Origin: Nonomuraea turkmeniaca
GTDB lineage: Bacteria > Actinomycetota > Actinomycetes > Streptosporangiales > Streptosporangiaceae
Length of the DNA stretch: 64,000 nt
Direction: 5' to 3'
Assembly: GCF_005889735.1 (NCBI RefSeq)
Contig: NZ_VCKY01000002.1
Span: 54,505-118,504 of the forward strand
The notes beneath the pieces were generated by a model. It did no database searches. It worked only from the letters and a program-made list of their open reading frames with translations, and was not told the DNA's origin. Positions 17,273 through 26,025 of the stretch are shown here, in pieces. Each line of letters opens with the position of its first letter. Position 1 is the stretch's first letter. A program made the position numbers and the translations under genes.

Positions 17273-20200
17273 TTGTCTCGATCAACGACCCTCGCCGCGG
17301 CCGTGATCCTCGGCTTAGGCACATCACTCGTGGCCCTCCCCGTCCAAGTCTCCGCGGACCCGCTGCCACCCAGCGACCAGATCGAGCTCTACCAGCTCGA
17401 AAGCACGCCGGGCACCGGCCAGACGCTCAGAGAGAAAGGCTTCGACGTCGTCCAGCACGAAACCAAGGGCGACAAGGAGCACGTGGAACTGACCGCCGCC
17501 CAGGCGGACCTGACCGGGCTGCGGAAGCTCGGTTACAAACCAGAGCCCGTACGCAACCCACAGGGCCAGTCCCAGTTGCAGGCCGCCAAGGCCCAGGCAG
17601 CCGGCGGCTACACCGTCTGGAAGTCCTACTCCGAGCCCGGCGGCATCGCCGACCAGCTCAAAGCCATCGCGAACGCCAACAAGGACATCGTCAAGCTCCA
17701 GTCCATCGGCAAGTCCGTGCAGGGCAAGGACATCCTGGCCGCCAAGGTGAGCACCGGCGCGCGACTGCTGCCCGACGGCCTCAAGCCGGCCACCCTCTAC
17801 TCGGCCACGCAGCACGCCCGCGAGTGGATCACGACCGAGATCGACATGCGGCTGCTGAAGCACGTGATCGCGAACAAGTCCGCGCTCAAGGACCTGCTCA
17901 ACAAGACCGAGTTGTGGTTCGTGCCGGTGGCCAACCCCGACGGGTACGACTTCACCTTCACCGAGGGCAACCGCCTGTGGCGCAAGAACCTGCGCGACAA
18001 CAACGGCGACGGCAAGATCACGGTCGGCGACGGCGTCGACCCCAACCGGAACTTCCCCACGAACTTCCACTACGACGAAGAGGGCTCGTCGAGCATCCCC
18101 AGCAGCGACACCTACCGCGGCCCAGGGCCGGCCAGCGAGCCGGAGACCAAGGCCATGGACGGCCTGCTCAAGCGCGTCGGTTTCGAGATGCAGCTGAACT
18201 ACCACTCCTACGGCCCGCTGCTGCTCTACCCGATGGGCGTGCAGATCGCCACGGAGACGGCCGACAACCCGATCTACGAGGCGCTCACCGGGACCGACGA
18301 GAACCCCGCCGTCCCGGGCTTCGACCCCGACCTCGGCGCCGAGTTGTACACCACGAACGGCGACACCAACGACCAGGCGCACTTCCAGTACGGCACGCTG
18401 TCGTGGACGCCGGAGCTGAACGAGGGCTGCGACGGCTGCGGGTTCGTCTTCCCCGACGACGAGGCTCTGGTGCAGGCGGAGTTCGAGAAGAACGTGCCGT
18501 TCGCGCTCGACGTCGCCAAGTCGGCGGTCAACCCGGTCGAGCCGGTGAGCCACCTGGGCAACAAGACCCCGGACTTCGTGCTCGACCCGTTCGAGGTCAG
18601 CCACGGCAAGGACCAGGTCGTCCAGGTCAACGCCAAGCGCAAGCTCGGGCCGGTCTTCCTGAACTACCAGGTCAACGGCGGCCGTACGAAGACCGCGCTG
18701 ACCGGCGAGTGGAAGGGCGGCGAGCGCTACGGCAAGGGCTACAACCGCTACTACCACTGGATGCGCGGCAAGATCACCGGCACCAAGCCCGGCGACACGG
18801 TGAAGGTCTGGTTCAGCTCGATCGGCAAGAAGAGCGCCGACTTCACCTACACCGTCGCTTCCGACATCGGGGGCAAGGTGCTGGTCCTGGCCGCCGAGGA
18901 CGTCACCGGCATCAGTCCCGTCCAGGGCGTGGCCGAGGCCCAGTACGCCGACGAGTACGCCAGCGCGCTGACCGCCGCCGGCTACACCTCGGACGTGTAC
19001 GACATGGACAAGATGGGCCGCAAGGCCCCGCACCCGCTCGGTGTGCTCAGCCACTACAAGGCCGTGGTGTGGGAGACCGGCGACGACATCATCCCGAGGT
19101 CGGTCGGCCAGGTGCCGGGCACCACGTCCAAGGCCGGCGTGCAGACCGAGCTGGCCGTGCGCGACTACCTCAACGAGGGCGGCAAGCTGCTGCACGCCGG
19201 CAAGTTCCCGTCGTACGCGGCCAACAACAACGGCGCGTACTACTACGAGCCGGACTACCCCGCGCAGCCCGAGTGCACGGTCGACGACGACCCGCCGTGC
19301 ATCCCGGTGTTCAACGACTTCCAGCAGTACTACCTGGGCGCCTACGTCTTCTTCGACGACGCGGGCACCGATCACGACACCGGTCAGCCGTTCGCGCTGG
19401 CCGGCAACGGCGGCCGGTTCGAGGGCTTCAACGCCACGCTGGAGCCGAGCCACACCAACTCGTTCGTGGCCACCTCGGCGATCCTGCCGGCGCGGCAGTT
19501 CCCGTTGTTCGAGAGCTCGGCGCAGGTCAAGTGGGTACGCCCCGGCGGCCCGTTCGACCCGCACACCGGCGCGTGGGACGTCTACAGCGGCATCGCCGAC
19601 GTCTCGTGGAAGCGGCTGACCAAGACCATCGACCTGACCGGCAAGACGAGCGGCGACCTGTCGTTCTGGACGTCGTACGACACCGAGGCCAACTGGGACT
19701 TCCTGACCGTGGAGGCCAGGACGGCCGGCGGCGACGACTGGACCACGCTGCCCGAGGCCAACGGGCACACCACGCAGGAGGCCGGCGACAGCTGCGACCC
19801 GCCGAGCGGCGGTGACGGCTGGCGGACCATCCATCCGTTCACGCAGCGCTACCAGGGCCCGAACTGCGAGCCGACCGGCACCTCCGGCACGTGGAACGCC
19901 GCCTCGGGCAACTCGGCCGGCTGGCAGCAGTGGAAGATCGACCTGACCCCGTACGCGGGCAAGCAGGTCGAGCTGTCCATCTCCTACATCAGCGACTGGA
20001 GCACCCAGGGCGCGGGCGTCTTCCTCGACGACTTCAAGGTCACGCTGGACGGTGCGACGGCCGAGGAGACCTCGTTCGAGTCCGACCTCGGCGGCTGGAC
20101 CATCGGAGCGCCGCCCGAGGGCACCTCTCCGTCGGTCAACAACTGGTTCCGTACGGACCAGGTCTTCGAGGAGGGCGGCGGCATCGTCACCAAGGACACC

Positions 20201-20299
20201 GTCTACCTCGGGTTCGGCGCGGAGAGCATCACCGACCAGGCGACGCGTACGGACCTGATCAAGCGGTCCATGCTGCACCTTCTCGGAGATTCTCGCTGA
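17273..20299 (+). CDS. Secreted M14 zinc carboxypeptidase with large C-terminal extension
   Basis: A 1008-residue exported protease. TTG 17273 has AAGGGG 7 bases upstream and starts a signal peptide (TTLAAAVILGLGTSLVAL) ending near VSADP; a longer frame to 17117 has no good start. A propeptide-like region precedes the M14 domain. Zinc ligands are His181 and Glu184 in HARE and His311 in LNYHSYG; the catalytic glutamate is Glu381 in WTPELNEG. The domain ends near residue 430. The remaining half has beta-rich segments, including a region like the C-terminal part of immune-inhibitor A type metalloproteases. It should release C-terminal residues from extracellular peptides. The extension may bind substrate or wall. 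Confidence 0.88.
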   Translation: MSRSTTLAAAVILGLGTSLVALPVQVSADPLPPSDQIELYQLESTPGTGQTLREKGFDVVQHETKGDKEHVELTAAQADLTGLRKLGYKPEPVRNPQGQSQLQAAKAQAAGGYTVWKSYSEPGGIADQLKAIANANKDIVKLQSIGKSVQGKDILAAKVSTGARLLPDGLKPATLYSATQHAREWITTEIDMRLLKHVIANKSALKDLLNKTELWFVPVANPDGYDFTFTEGNRLWRKNLRDNNGDGKITVGDGVDPNRNFPTNFHYDEEGSSSIPSSDTYRGPGPASEPETKAMDGLLKRVGFEMQLNYHSYGPLLLYPMGVQIATETADNPIYEALTGTDENPAVPGFDPDLGAELYTTNGDTNDQAHFQYGTLSWTPELNEGCDGCGFVFPDDEALVQAEFEKNVPFALDVAKSAVNPVEPVSHLGNKTPDFVLDPFEVSHGKDQVVQVNAKRKLGPVFLNYQVNGGRTKTALTGEWKGGERYGKGYNRYYHWMRGKITGTKPGDTVKVWFSSIGKKSADFTYTVASDIGGKVLVLAAEDVTGISPVQGVAEAQYADEYASALTAAGYTSDVYDMDKMGRKAPHPLGVLSHYKAVVWETGDDIIPRSVGQVPGTTSKAGVQTELAVRDYLNEGGKLLHAGKFPSYAANNNGAYYYEPDYPAQPECTVDDDPPCIPVFNDFQQYYLGAYVFFDDAGTDHDTGQPFALAGNGGRFEGFNATLEPSHTNSFVATSAILPARQFPLFESSAQVKWVRPGGPFDPHTGAWDVYSGIADVSWKRLTKTIDLTGKTSGDLSFWTSYDTEANWDFLTVEARTAGGDDWTTLPEANGHTTQEAGDSCDPPSGGDGWRTIHPFTQRYQGPNCEPTGTSGTWNAASGNSAGWQQWKIDLTPYAGKQVELSISYISDWSTQGAGVFLDDFKVTLDGATAEETSFESDLGGWTIGAPPEGTSPSVNNWFRTDQVFEEGGGIVTKDTVYLGFGAESITDQATRTDLIKRSMLHLLGDSR

Positions 20300-20308
20300 C
20301 GCTCGGTT

Positions 20309-20339
20309 GAGGGGCGCGGCGGTGTGCCGCGCCCCTCTT
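20309..20339 (+). terminator. Rho-independent terminator after the carboxypeptidase gene
   Basis: GAGGGGCGCGGC at 20309-20320 pairs perfectly with GCCGCGCCCCTC at 20326-20337 around a five-base loop, followed by TTG. The stem is very strong but the T-tract is short, as is usual in actinomycetes. Confidence 0.75.
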
Positions 20340-20468
20340 GCGTGCATGGACAGAACATGGTTCGGTCGCCTTGGGACATCCCCCGAGCAAGCAAGCATTA
20401 GGCCGGGCGGTCGGCCGGTTGCGATACAGGGTTGATTGGTCGGGGATAACAGGAGGAGGGCTCACGAC

Positions 20469-21902
20469 ATGCGCCAGCACGACACGCTGTTCATCGGGGG
20501 CGAATGGGTGGCCCCTGCGGGCACGGGAATCATCGACGTCGTCTCCCCGCACACCGAGGAGGTCGTCGGCCGGGTGCCGGAGGGCACGGCCGCGGACATG
20601 GAACGCGCGGTGGCGGCCGCCCGCGAGACGTTCGACCACGGGCCGTGGCCGCGGATGACCTTCGCTGAGCGGGCCGAGGTGATCGGCCGGCTGGCCGCGA
20701 TCTACAACGAGCGGCAGGGCGAGATGGCCGCGCTGATCACCGAGGAGATGGGCTCGCCGATCACGTTCTCCAACCTCGCGCAGGCGCCGCAGCCGCTCGG
20801 CATGCTGCAGTACTACGCCGAGCTCGGCAGGACGTACGAGCAGGAGGAGCAGCGGCCCGGGCTGTTCGGCCCGGTCACGGTGCGGCGCGAGCCCGTGGGC
20901 GTGGTGGCGGCCGTGGTGCCGTGGAACGTCCCGCAGTTCGTCACGATGACCAAGCTGGCGCCCGCGCTGCTGGCCGGCTGCACGATCGTGCTCAAGCCCG
21001 CGCCGGAGACGCCGCTGGACGCGTACCTGCTGGCCGAGTGGGTGGCCGAGGCCGGCGTGCCCGCCGGGGTGCTCAACATCGTGACCGCCGGCCGCGAGGT
21101 CGGCGAGCACCTGATCTCGCACGCCGGCGTGGACAAGGTGGCCTTCACCGGCTCCACCGCGGCCGGCCGGCGCATCGCCGCCATCTGCGGCGAGCAGCTC
21201 AAGCGGGTCAGCCTGGAGCTGGGCGGCAAGTCGGCCGCGATCATCCTGGACGACGCCGACCTGGCCGCCAGCATGGGCTTCCTGTCGATGGCGTCGCTCA
21301 TGAACAACGGGCAGGCGTGCGTGGCGCAGACCCGCATCCTGGCCTCGCGCAACCGCTACGACGAGGTCGTCGAGGCCATCGCGAACATGGTCAACTCCCA
21401 GCCCGTCGGCGACCCCGCCGACCCGGCCACCGGCATCGGCCCGCTCGTGGCCAAACGGCAGCAGGACCGGGTCGAGGGCTACATCAAGATCGGCATGGAC
21501 GAAGGCGCCAAGGTCGTCGTCGGCGGCCTCGACCGGCCCTACGACCGCGGCTGGTACGTCTCCCCCACCGTCTTCGCCGGCGTCAACAACGACATGCGCA
21601 TCGCCCGCGAGGAGATCTTCGGCCCGGTCCTGGCCGTGATCCCGTACGAGGACGAGGCGGACGCCGTCAGGATCGCCAACGACAGCGACTACGGCCTGGC
21701 CGGCACGGTGTGGACCGGTGACACCGAGCGCGGCATGGAGGTGGCCCGCCAGGTGCGGACCGGCACATACGGCGTCAACTGCTTCATGCTCGAGACCAAC
21801 GCGCCCTTCGGCGGCTACAAGGCCAGCGGCGTCGGCCGCGAGCTGGGCCCCGAGGGCCTGCAGAGCTACCTGGAGTACAAGTCGATCGCCCGACTCGGCT
21901 GA
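20469..21902 (+). CDS. NAD(P)-dependent aldehyde dehydrogenase
   Basis: A 477-residue enzyme of the aldehyde dehydrogenase superfamily. The general-base glutamate is Glu250 in LELGGK and the catalytic cysteine Cys284 in NNGQACVAQTR; VPWNVPQF and GSTAAGRRIA are the usual cofactor-site motifs. AGGAGGAGGG lies upstream of ATG 20469. It oxidises aldehydes to acids; the sequence resembles the broad group annotated as betaine-aldehyde or succinate-semialdehyde-like, but the substrate cannot be assigned. It appears monocistronic, lying between two hairpins. Confidence 0.9.
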   Translation: MRQHDTLFIGGEWVAPAGTGIIDVVSPHTEEVVGRVPEGTAADMERAVAAARETFDHGPWPRMTFAERAEVIGRLAAIYNERQGEMAALITEEMGSPITFSNLAQAPQPLGMLQYYAELGRTYEQEEQRPGLFGPVTVRREPVGVVAAVVPWNVPQFVTMTKLAPALLAGCTIVLKPAPETPLDAYLLAEWVAEAGVPAGVLNIVTAGREVGEHLISHAGVDKVAFTGSTAAGRRIAAICGEQLKRVSLELGGKSAAIILDDADLAASMGFLSMASLMNNGQACVAQTRILASRNRYDEVVEAIANMVNSQPVGDPADPATGIGPLVAKRQQDRVEGYIKIGMDEGAKVVVGGLDRPYDRGWYVSPTVFAGVNNDMRIAREEIFGPVLAVIPYEDEADAVRIANDSDYGLAGTVWTGDTERGMEVARQVRTGTYGVNCFMLETNAPFGGYKASGVGRELGPEGLQSYLEYKSIARLG

Positions 21903-21913
21903 GGGGTGCTTGT

Positions 21914-21970
21914 GGCCTCACGGCGTGAGGCCGGCTCGGGGGCCCCGCGCGGTGTCTCGCGGGGCCCTCG
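21914..21970. terminator. Hairpins in the convergent gap after the aldehyde dehydrogenase gene
   Basis: GGCCTCAC (21914-21921) pairs with GTGAGGCC (21925-21932) around a 3-base loop, and GGGCCCCGCG (21940-21949) with CGCGGGGCCC (21958-21967). Neither has a T-tract. They lie between convergent genes and probably end transcription from both sides. Confidence 0.5.
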
Positions 21971-22119
21971 GGCAGGATGTCACCCAGCGCGCCCCCGCGA
22001 CGCTGGGCGACCGCCTGACTACTGAAGTATGTCCCACGTCAACCGCATCGACGGTTTCCATCCCCAGGGACTTTCTCCCGGCGGTTTCCTTCCATCCGCT
22101 CTAGGTAGACGTGTTTTAC

Positions 22120-23049
22120 TCACGAAAAGTTCGAGGAGATCCATTTGCCGATTCTGTGGATGAGTGCGGGGGTCGCCGCGGTCTCGGCGTGACCGTATCC
22201 GGGCTCGATCCAGAGCTCTTTGGGCTCGCGCGCGCCGGTGTACAACTGGTGCGCGTGCTCCAGCGGGAAGAACGCGTCGGCGTCGCCGTGGACGATCAGC
22301 AGCGGCGCCGGCGTGATGAGCGCGGCGGCCTCGTGCGGCGGCATCGGGATCGGATCCCACCGGCCGCGGGCGATCCTGGTGCGCTTGGCCACCCTGGCCG
22401 CCCACCGCCCGAACGGCTGCTCGATGGCCCAGTGCACCTGCCGCATCGGCTTGGTGCCCCGGTAGTACCAGCGGGCCGGGCCGCTCACCGCCACCACCGC
22501 GTCCACCCCGCCCCGCAACCCCGCGTGCCGTACGGCCACCGCCGCGCCCATGGAGAAGCCCACCACCGCGATCTTCTCGTAGCCCACCACGCGGGCGTGC
22601 CTGACGGCCGCCTCCACGTCCAGGATCTCCAGGTCGCCCACGGTCGTCTCACCGCCGGAGCGCCCGTGGCCGCGGAAGTCGAAGGCGATCACGCCGCCGT
22701 ACCCGCTGAGCACGTGCACGATGCGGCGCGCCTGACGCTCCCGCCACGACCCGGTGAAGCCGTGCGCCACCACGATCCCCACATCTGTGTCACGCTGCGA
22801 GGCGGGCTCGATCGCCTCGATCGCCTCGATGCCGCCGCCTTCCCCTGCCGCTCTGGTCGCCTCGATGCCGCCGCCTTCCCCCGTCGTTCTGGTCGCCTCG
22901 CTCCCGACGCTCCTCCTCCAGGCTCCGGCGCCCCCTCGCGTGTCCATGGCCGCACTCCGTGAGGCGCGCGCGGGCGGGGTGTGCGCGGCGTCGATGCGGA
23001 CCCCGTCCTCGGTCCTGAGCATGACGGGAAAGTTGGGCGAGAAAGGCAT
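22120..23049 (-). CDS. Alpha/beta hydrolase with internal repeat insertion
   Basis: A 309-residue alpha/beta-fold hydrolase. The nucleophile elbow is GFSMGAA with Ser166, the acid is probably Asp256 or Asp258 in HGDADAF, and the histidine is His287 in GYGHAE. FDFRGHGRSGG is the usual oxyanion-side motif. Residues about 30-85 are unusual: two 12-residue repeats (EATRTTGEGGGI and EATRAAGEGGGI) lie between the first strand and VVAHGFTG. It lies 10 bases after the LuxR gene, so it is the last gene of that five-gene array. The substrate is unknown; the family includes esterases, thioesterases and lipases. Confidence 0.8.
   Translation of the reverse strand: MPFSPNFPVMLRTEDGVRIDAAHTPPARASRSAAMDTRGGAGAWRRSVGSEATRTTGEGGGIEATRAAGEGGGIEAIEAIEPASQRDTDVGIVVAHGFTGSWRERQARRIVHVLSGYGGVIAFDFRGHGRSGGETTVGDLEILDVEAAVRHARVVGYEKIAVVGFSMGAAVAVRHAGLRGGVDAVVAVSGPARWYYRGTKPMRQVHWAIEQPFGRWAARVAKRTRIARGRWDPIPMPPHEAAALITPAPLLIVHGDADAFFPLEHAHQLYTGAREPKELWIEPGYGHAETAATPALIHRIGKWISSNFS
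22824..22895. repeat. Two tandem 36-base repeats inside the alpha/beta hydrolase gene
   Basis: Copies at 22824-22859 and 22860-22895 are nearly identical, each beginning CCTCGATGCCGCCGCCTTCC, and a degenerate start of a third follows. The period is a multiple of three, so the reading frame is kept and each copy adds twelve residues. Confidence 0.85.
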
Positions 23050-23059
23050 GAATACGAGC

Positions 23060-25513
23060 TTATGCTCGCTCGATATCCGCCTCGCGCGCGGCCTGGTGGT
23101 CGGCGTCCAGCCCGTGCTCGGCCGCCCACACCGCGATCTGGGCGCGGGAGGTGAAGCCCAGTTTCTCCATGATGTTGGCGACGTGCTTGGCCACCGTCGC
23201 CGGGCTGATCACCAGCTCCAGCGCGATCACCCGGTTGCTCAGCCCGCGAGTGAGCAACCCGGCGATCTCCTGCTCCCTGCAGGTCAGCCCGCCGTACCGG
23301 GAGCCGGCCGGCGCGGGCGGCCCGAACGGCGGCGCGGCGGCGAGGTCGCTGTCGAGCACCCGCGCGGCCACCTCCTCGGGCGAGCCGTCCATGCCTCTGG
23401 CCCACAGGAGCGCCACCCGGCCCTCGCCCAGCCTCGCCCGGGCCGGCGCCAGCAACTGCTGCACCCGGCCCGGAGTGCCGTACTGGCCGATGGACTCGCG
23501 CAGCGCGGTGCCCGCCGCGGCGGCGAGCACCGCGCCTTCGAGGTCGTCCTGAGCCTGCGCCAGGTCGGCGAGGGCCATGAGTGCGCGGACTATCCCACGG
23601 CGCTGACCGCTCTGCCTGCTCAGGGCCAGCCCGGCCGCCAGGTGACGACGGGCGGCGGCGTAGTCGCGCAACCCGGCCGCCACCCGGCCGATCTTGGCGT
23701 GGCAGCGGGCCAGCTCGACGCGGTTGTCCATGTCCTCCAGAAGCGGCAGGGCGGCGGTGTGGTGCGCCATGGCCGCCTCCAGGTCACCGTCGGCCTCGGC
23801 CACCGCGCCGAGGTGGGTCAGCGCCCTGGCCAGCGTCCAGTGGTGGCCGGACTCCCTGGCCAGGGCGAGCGCCTCCTCGCCGCGGCGGCGCGCGTAGCGC
23901 ACCTGTCCGCGGAAGAGCGCCAGGTTGAGCTGCGCGATCCGGGCCGTGGCCAGGTTGAACAGGTCGTCGTGGGCACTGGCCGCCGCCTCCAGCTCTTCCA
24001 GGTAACGCAGCGCCCGCTCGCTCTGCCCGGTGCGGAAGAACACGGTCAGCGCCACGTTGTACGTGATGCCGAGCCAGTGCGTGTACGGGTGTTTCTTCTG
24101 CTCCTCGACGGCCTGCACGATGAGCTCCTCGGCGCGGGCCAGCTCGTCGCCGACCTCCAGCCCGTACGCCAGCCCGCCCTTGGCCACCGCGATCAGGTCT
24201 CCCGGCACCGCGGACAGGTCCAGCGCGAGCAGCCGCTCGTGCCAGCCGACGCTCTCCCCCAGATCGCCGCGGACGGCCAGGATCGACAGGGCCGCGCGGG
24301 CCAGGCGCAGGCCGAGCACTGGATCCCGGGACTCCACCGCCCAGTCCACGGCGATGCGGCAGTCGTCGAGCAGGCCGCGGCCCCTGACGAAATGCGGGAA
24401 CCGCTCGCTCCACGGCATCCGCCGATCCAGCGAACCCCCTTCGTAGCAGCGCTCCATCTCCTCGCAGATCACCCGCAGGTGGCGGTCGCGCAGGCGGGCA
24501 TCCTCGCCGGCCTCGGCCAGCCGCTCGGCGGCGTACTGCCTGATCGTCTCCAGCAGCCGGTAGCGGCCGCGAGCGTCGTGGTGAAGCACCAGCGACTTGT
24601 CGACCAGGCCGCTGAGCAGGTCGAGCAGCTCCGCCTTGCGCAGGATGCCGCCGTCGGCGCACACCCGCTCGGCCAGGCCGAGGTCGAACAGGCCGGCGAA
24701 CACCGACAACCGGCGCAGCAGCACGCGCTCCTTGGGCTGGAGCAGGTCGTGGCTCCACTCGACGGTCGCCAGGAGTGTGCGCTGCCGGGGCGGGGCGGTG
24801 CGATCACCCAGGGTGAGCAGGCCGAACCGGTTGCCGATGCGGTCGGCGATGCGTCCGGGGCTCAGCAGGCTGGTGCGGGCGGCCGCCAGCTCCAGCGCCA
24901 GCGGCAGGCCGTCGAGCGCGCGGCACAGGCGAACGATGTCGGCCATGCTCGCGGTCACCTCGCGGGCGCCGGCCGCCGCCGCCCGTTCGACGAAGAGCAG
25001 CACCGACTCGGCGTCGGGATGGTCCGCGTCGGGCAGCTCCAGCGGCGGCACCCGCCAGACCAGCTCGCCGGGGATCCGCAGCGGCTCGCGGCTGGTGAGC
25101 AGGAACCGCAGGCACGGGCATTCGGCGATCAAGCCGGCCACCAGTTGCGCGCAGCGCTCCACCAGGTGCTCGCAGTTGTCGAGGAGGATCAGCGCTCTGG
25201 CCTCACGCAGGCGTACGCGCAGGCCGTCGAGCAGCCGTCCGGGGATCTCGTCGCGGACGCCGAGCACCTCGGCCATCTCGTTGACGATCAGCCCGGAGTC
25301 GCCGATGCGGCCCAGCTCGACCAGCCAGACGCCGTCGGAGAACCACGGCGCCGCCTGCGCCGCCACGCGCAGCGACAGGCGGGTCTTGCCGATGCCGCCC
25401 ACCCCGCTGAGCGTGACCACCCGGTGTTGCCGGACGAGCGTGCCGAGCTCGGCCACGTCACGCGCGCGTCCGACGAAGCGGTTGGGCTCGGCTGGGAGAT
25501 TGTGCGGGGTCAT
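23060..25513 (-). CDS. STAND ATPase / LuxR-family transcriptional regulator (copy 1)
   Basis: An 817-residue large regulator. Near the N-terminus is NLPAEPNRFVGRARD, then a P-loop GVGGIGKTR at residues 37-45 and further NB-ARC-like motifs (LILLDNCEHLVE as the Walker B region). The middle is an all-helical stretch that looks like TPR-type repeats. The C-terminal LuxR/GerE helix-turn-helix starts at LTCREQEIAGLLTRGLSNRV and continues through SPATVAKHVANIMEKLGFTS. The family senses an inducer and switches target genes on. It is paralogous to the next regulator upstream, suggesting tandem duplication. It lies 36 bases after a truncated AMP-binding gene and 10 bases before the hydrolase gene. Confidence 0.88.
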   Translation of the reverse strand: MTPHNLPAEPNRFVGRARDVAELGTLVRQHRVVTLSGVGGIGKTRLSLRVAAQAAPWFSDGVWLVELGRIGDSGLIVNEMAEVLGVRDEIPGRLLDGLRVRLREARALILLDNCEHLVERCAQLVAGLIAECPCLRFLLTSREPLRIPGELVWRVPPLELPDADHPDAESVLLFVERAAAAGAREVTASMADIVRLCRALDGLPLALELAAARTSLLSPGRIADRIGNRFGLLTLGDRTAPPRQRTLLATVEWSHDLLQPKERVLLRRLSVFAGLFDLGLAERVCADGGILRKAELLDLLSGLVDKSLVLHHDARGRYRLLETIRQYAAERLAEAGEDARLRDRHLRVICEEMERCYEGGSLDRRMPWSERFPHFVRGRGLLDDCRIAVDWAVESRDPVLGLRLARAALSILAVRGDLGESVGWHERLLALDLSAVPGDLIAVAKGGLAYGLEVGDELARAEELIVQAVEEQKKHPYTHWLGITYNVALTVFFRTGQSERALRYLEELEAAASAHDDLFNLATARIAQLNLALFRGQVRYARRRGEEALALARESGHHWTLARALTHLGAVAEADGDLEAAMAHHTAALPLLEDMDNRVELARCHAKIGRVAAGLRDYAAARRHLAAGLALSRQSGQRRGIVRALMALADLAQAQDDLEGAVLAAAAGTALRESIGQYGTPGRVQQLLAPARARLGEGRVALLWARGMDGSPEEVAARVLDSDLAAAPPFGPPAPAGSRYGGLTCREQEIAGLLTRGLSNRVIALELVISPATVAKHVANIMEKLGFTSRAQIAVWAAEHGLDADHQAAREADIERA

Positions 25514-25549
25514 GTGGGGCCCAAGTGGTCGCGGGGATCACCTTCCCGC

Positions 25550-25978
25550 TCATCCTCCACTGGCCGAAGGCACGATGCGATCACTTTGCGTTGAGAGTTC
25601 GCGACTGTTCGGATACGAATGTAGGTCTGCGACGCTCATCACGATCCGCACGCGGGACTCCTCCGCCGCCTCCAGCGCCTGCGGGAGGTCGGAGATCAGC
25701 ACGCGGGCCCCGCTGGCCTGAATGCGTTCCTGGAGCACGCACGCGTCGAGGTCGGCCGGCACCGGCCAGGCCACGCCGCCCACGGCGATCACCGCGTCGG
25801 CCGCCACCAGCAGGTCGGGGCCGACCGGCAGGCAGATGAGCACGGTGTCGCCCACGCGCACGCCCCTGCGCCGCAGCTGGACGATCGCGACCGCGGATCT
25901 CTCGTCGAGTTGCTCCTCGGTGAGGGTCAGGCCCGTGCCGGAGTCCACGATGACGATGCGCTCATCCATGCCGCCCAC
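25550..25978 (-). CDS. Short truncated AMP-binding domain protein, copy 2
   Basis: A 142-residue protein (139 if ATG 25969 is used) matching only the first quarter of ANL adenylating enzymes. The family's early helix appears as LTEEQLDERSAVAIVQLRRR, then VGDTVLICLPVGPDLLVAA and the AVGGVAWPVPADLDA segment. It ends well before any ATP-binding or catalytic motif, after a non-conserved tail around SVADLHSYPNS. It sits between two paralogous LuxR regulators on the same strand, 47 bases after one and 36 before the other. It could be a decayed gene, but an intact start and stop and the recurrent gene pairing argue for a real protein. Confidence 0.6.
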   Translation of the reverse strand: MGGMDERIVIVDSGTGLTLTEEQLDERSAVAIVQLRRRGVRVGDTVLICLPVGPDLLVAADAVIAVGGVAWPVPADLDACVLQERIQASGARVLISDLPQALEAAEESRVRIVMSVADLHSYPNSRELSTQSDRIVPSASGG

Positions 25979-26025
25979 GGTAGGGAGGGCGCCTCATGCG
26001 TACATGGGGCGGAATATGCAGATCC

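Noticed and set aside
17324..20398. A 1024-residue minus-strand frame over the M14 carboxypeptidase
   Set aside because: Antisense shadow rich in Val/Arg/Leu without any motif; the plus strand has all zinc and catalytic residues.
22754..25594. A 946-residue plus-strand frame over the LuxR regulator
   Set aside because: Antisense shadow rich in Gln/Gly/Arg; the minus strand carries a P-loop and a helix-turn-helix.
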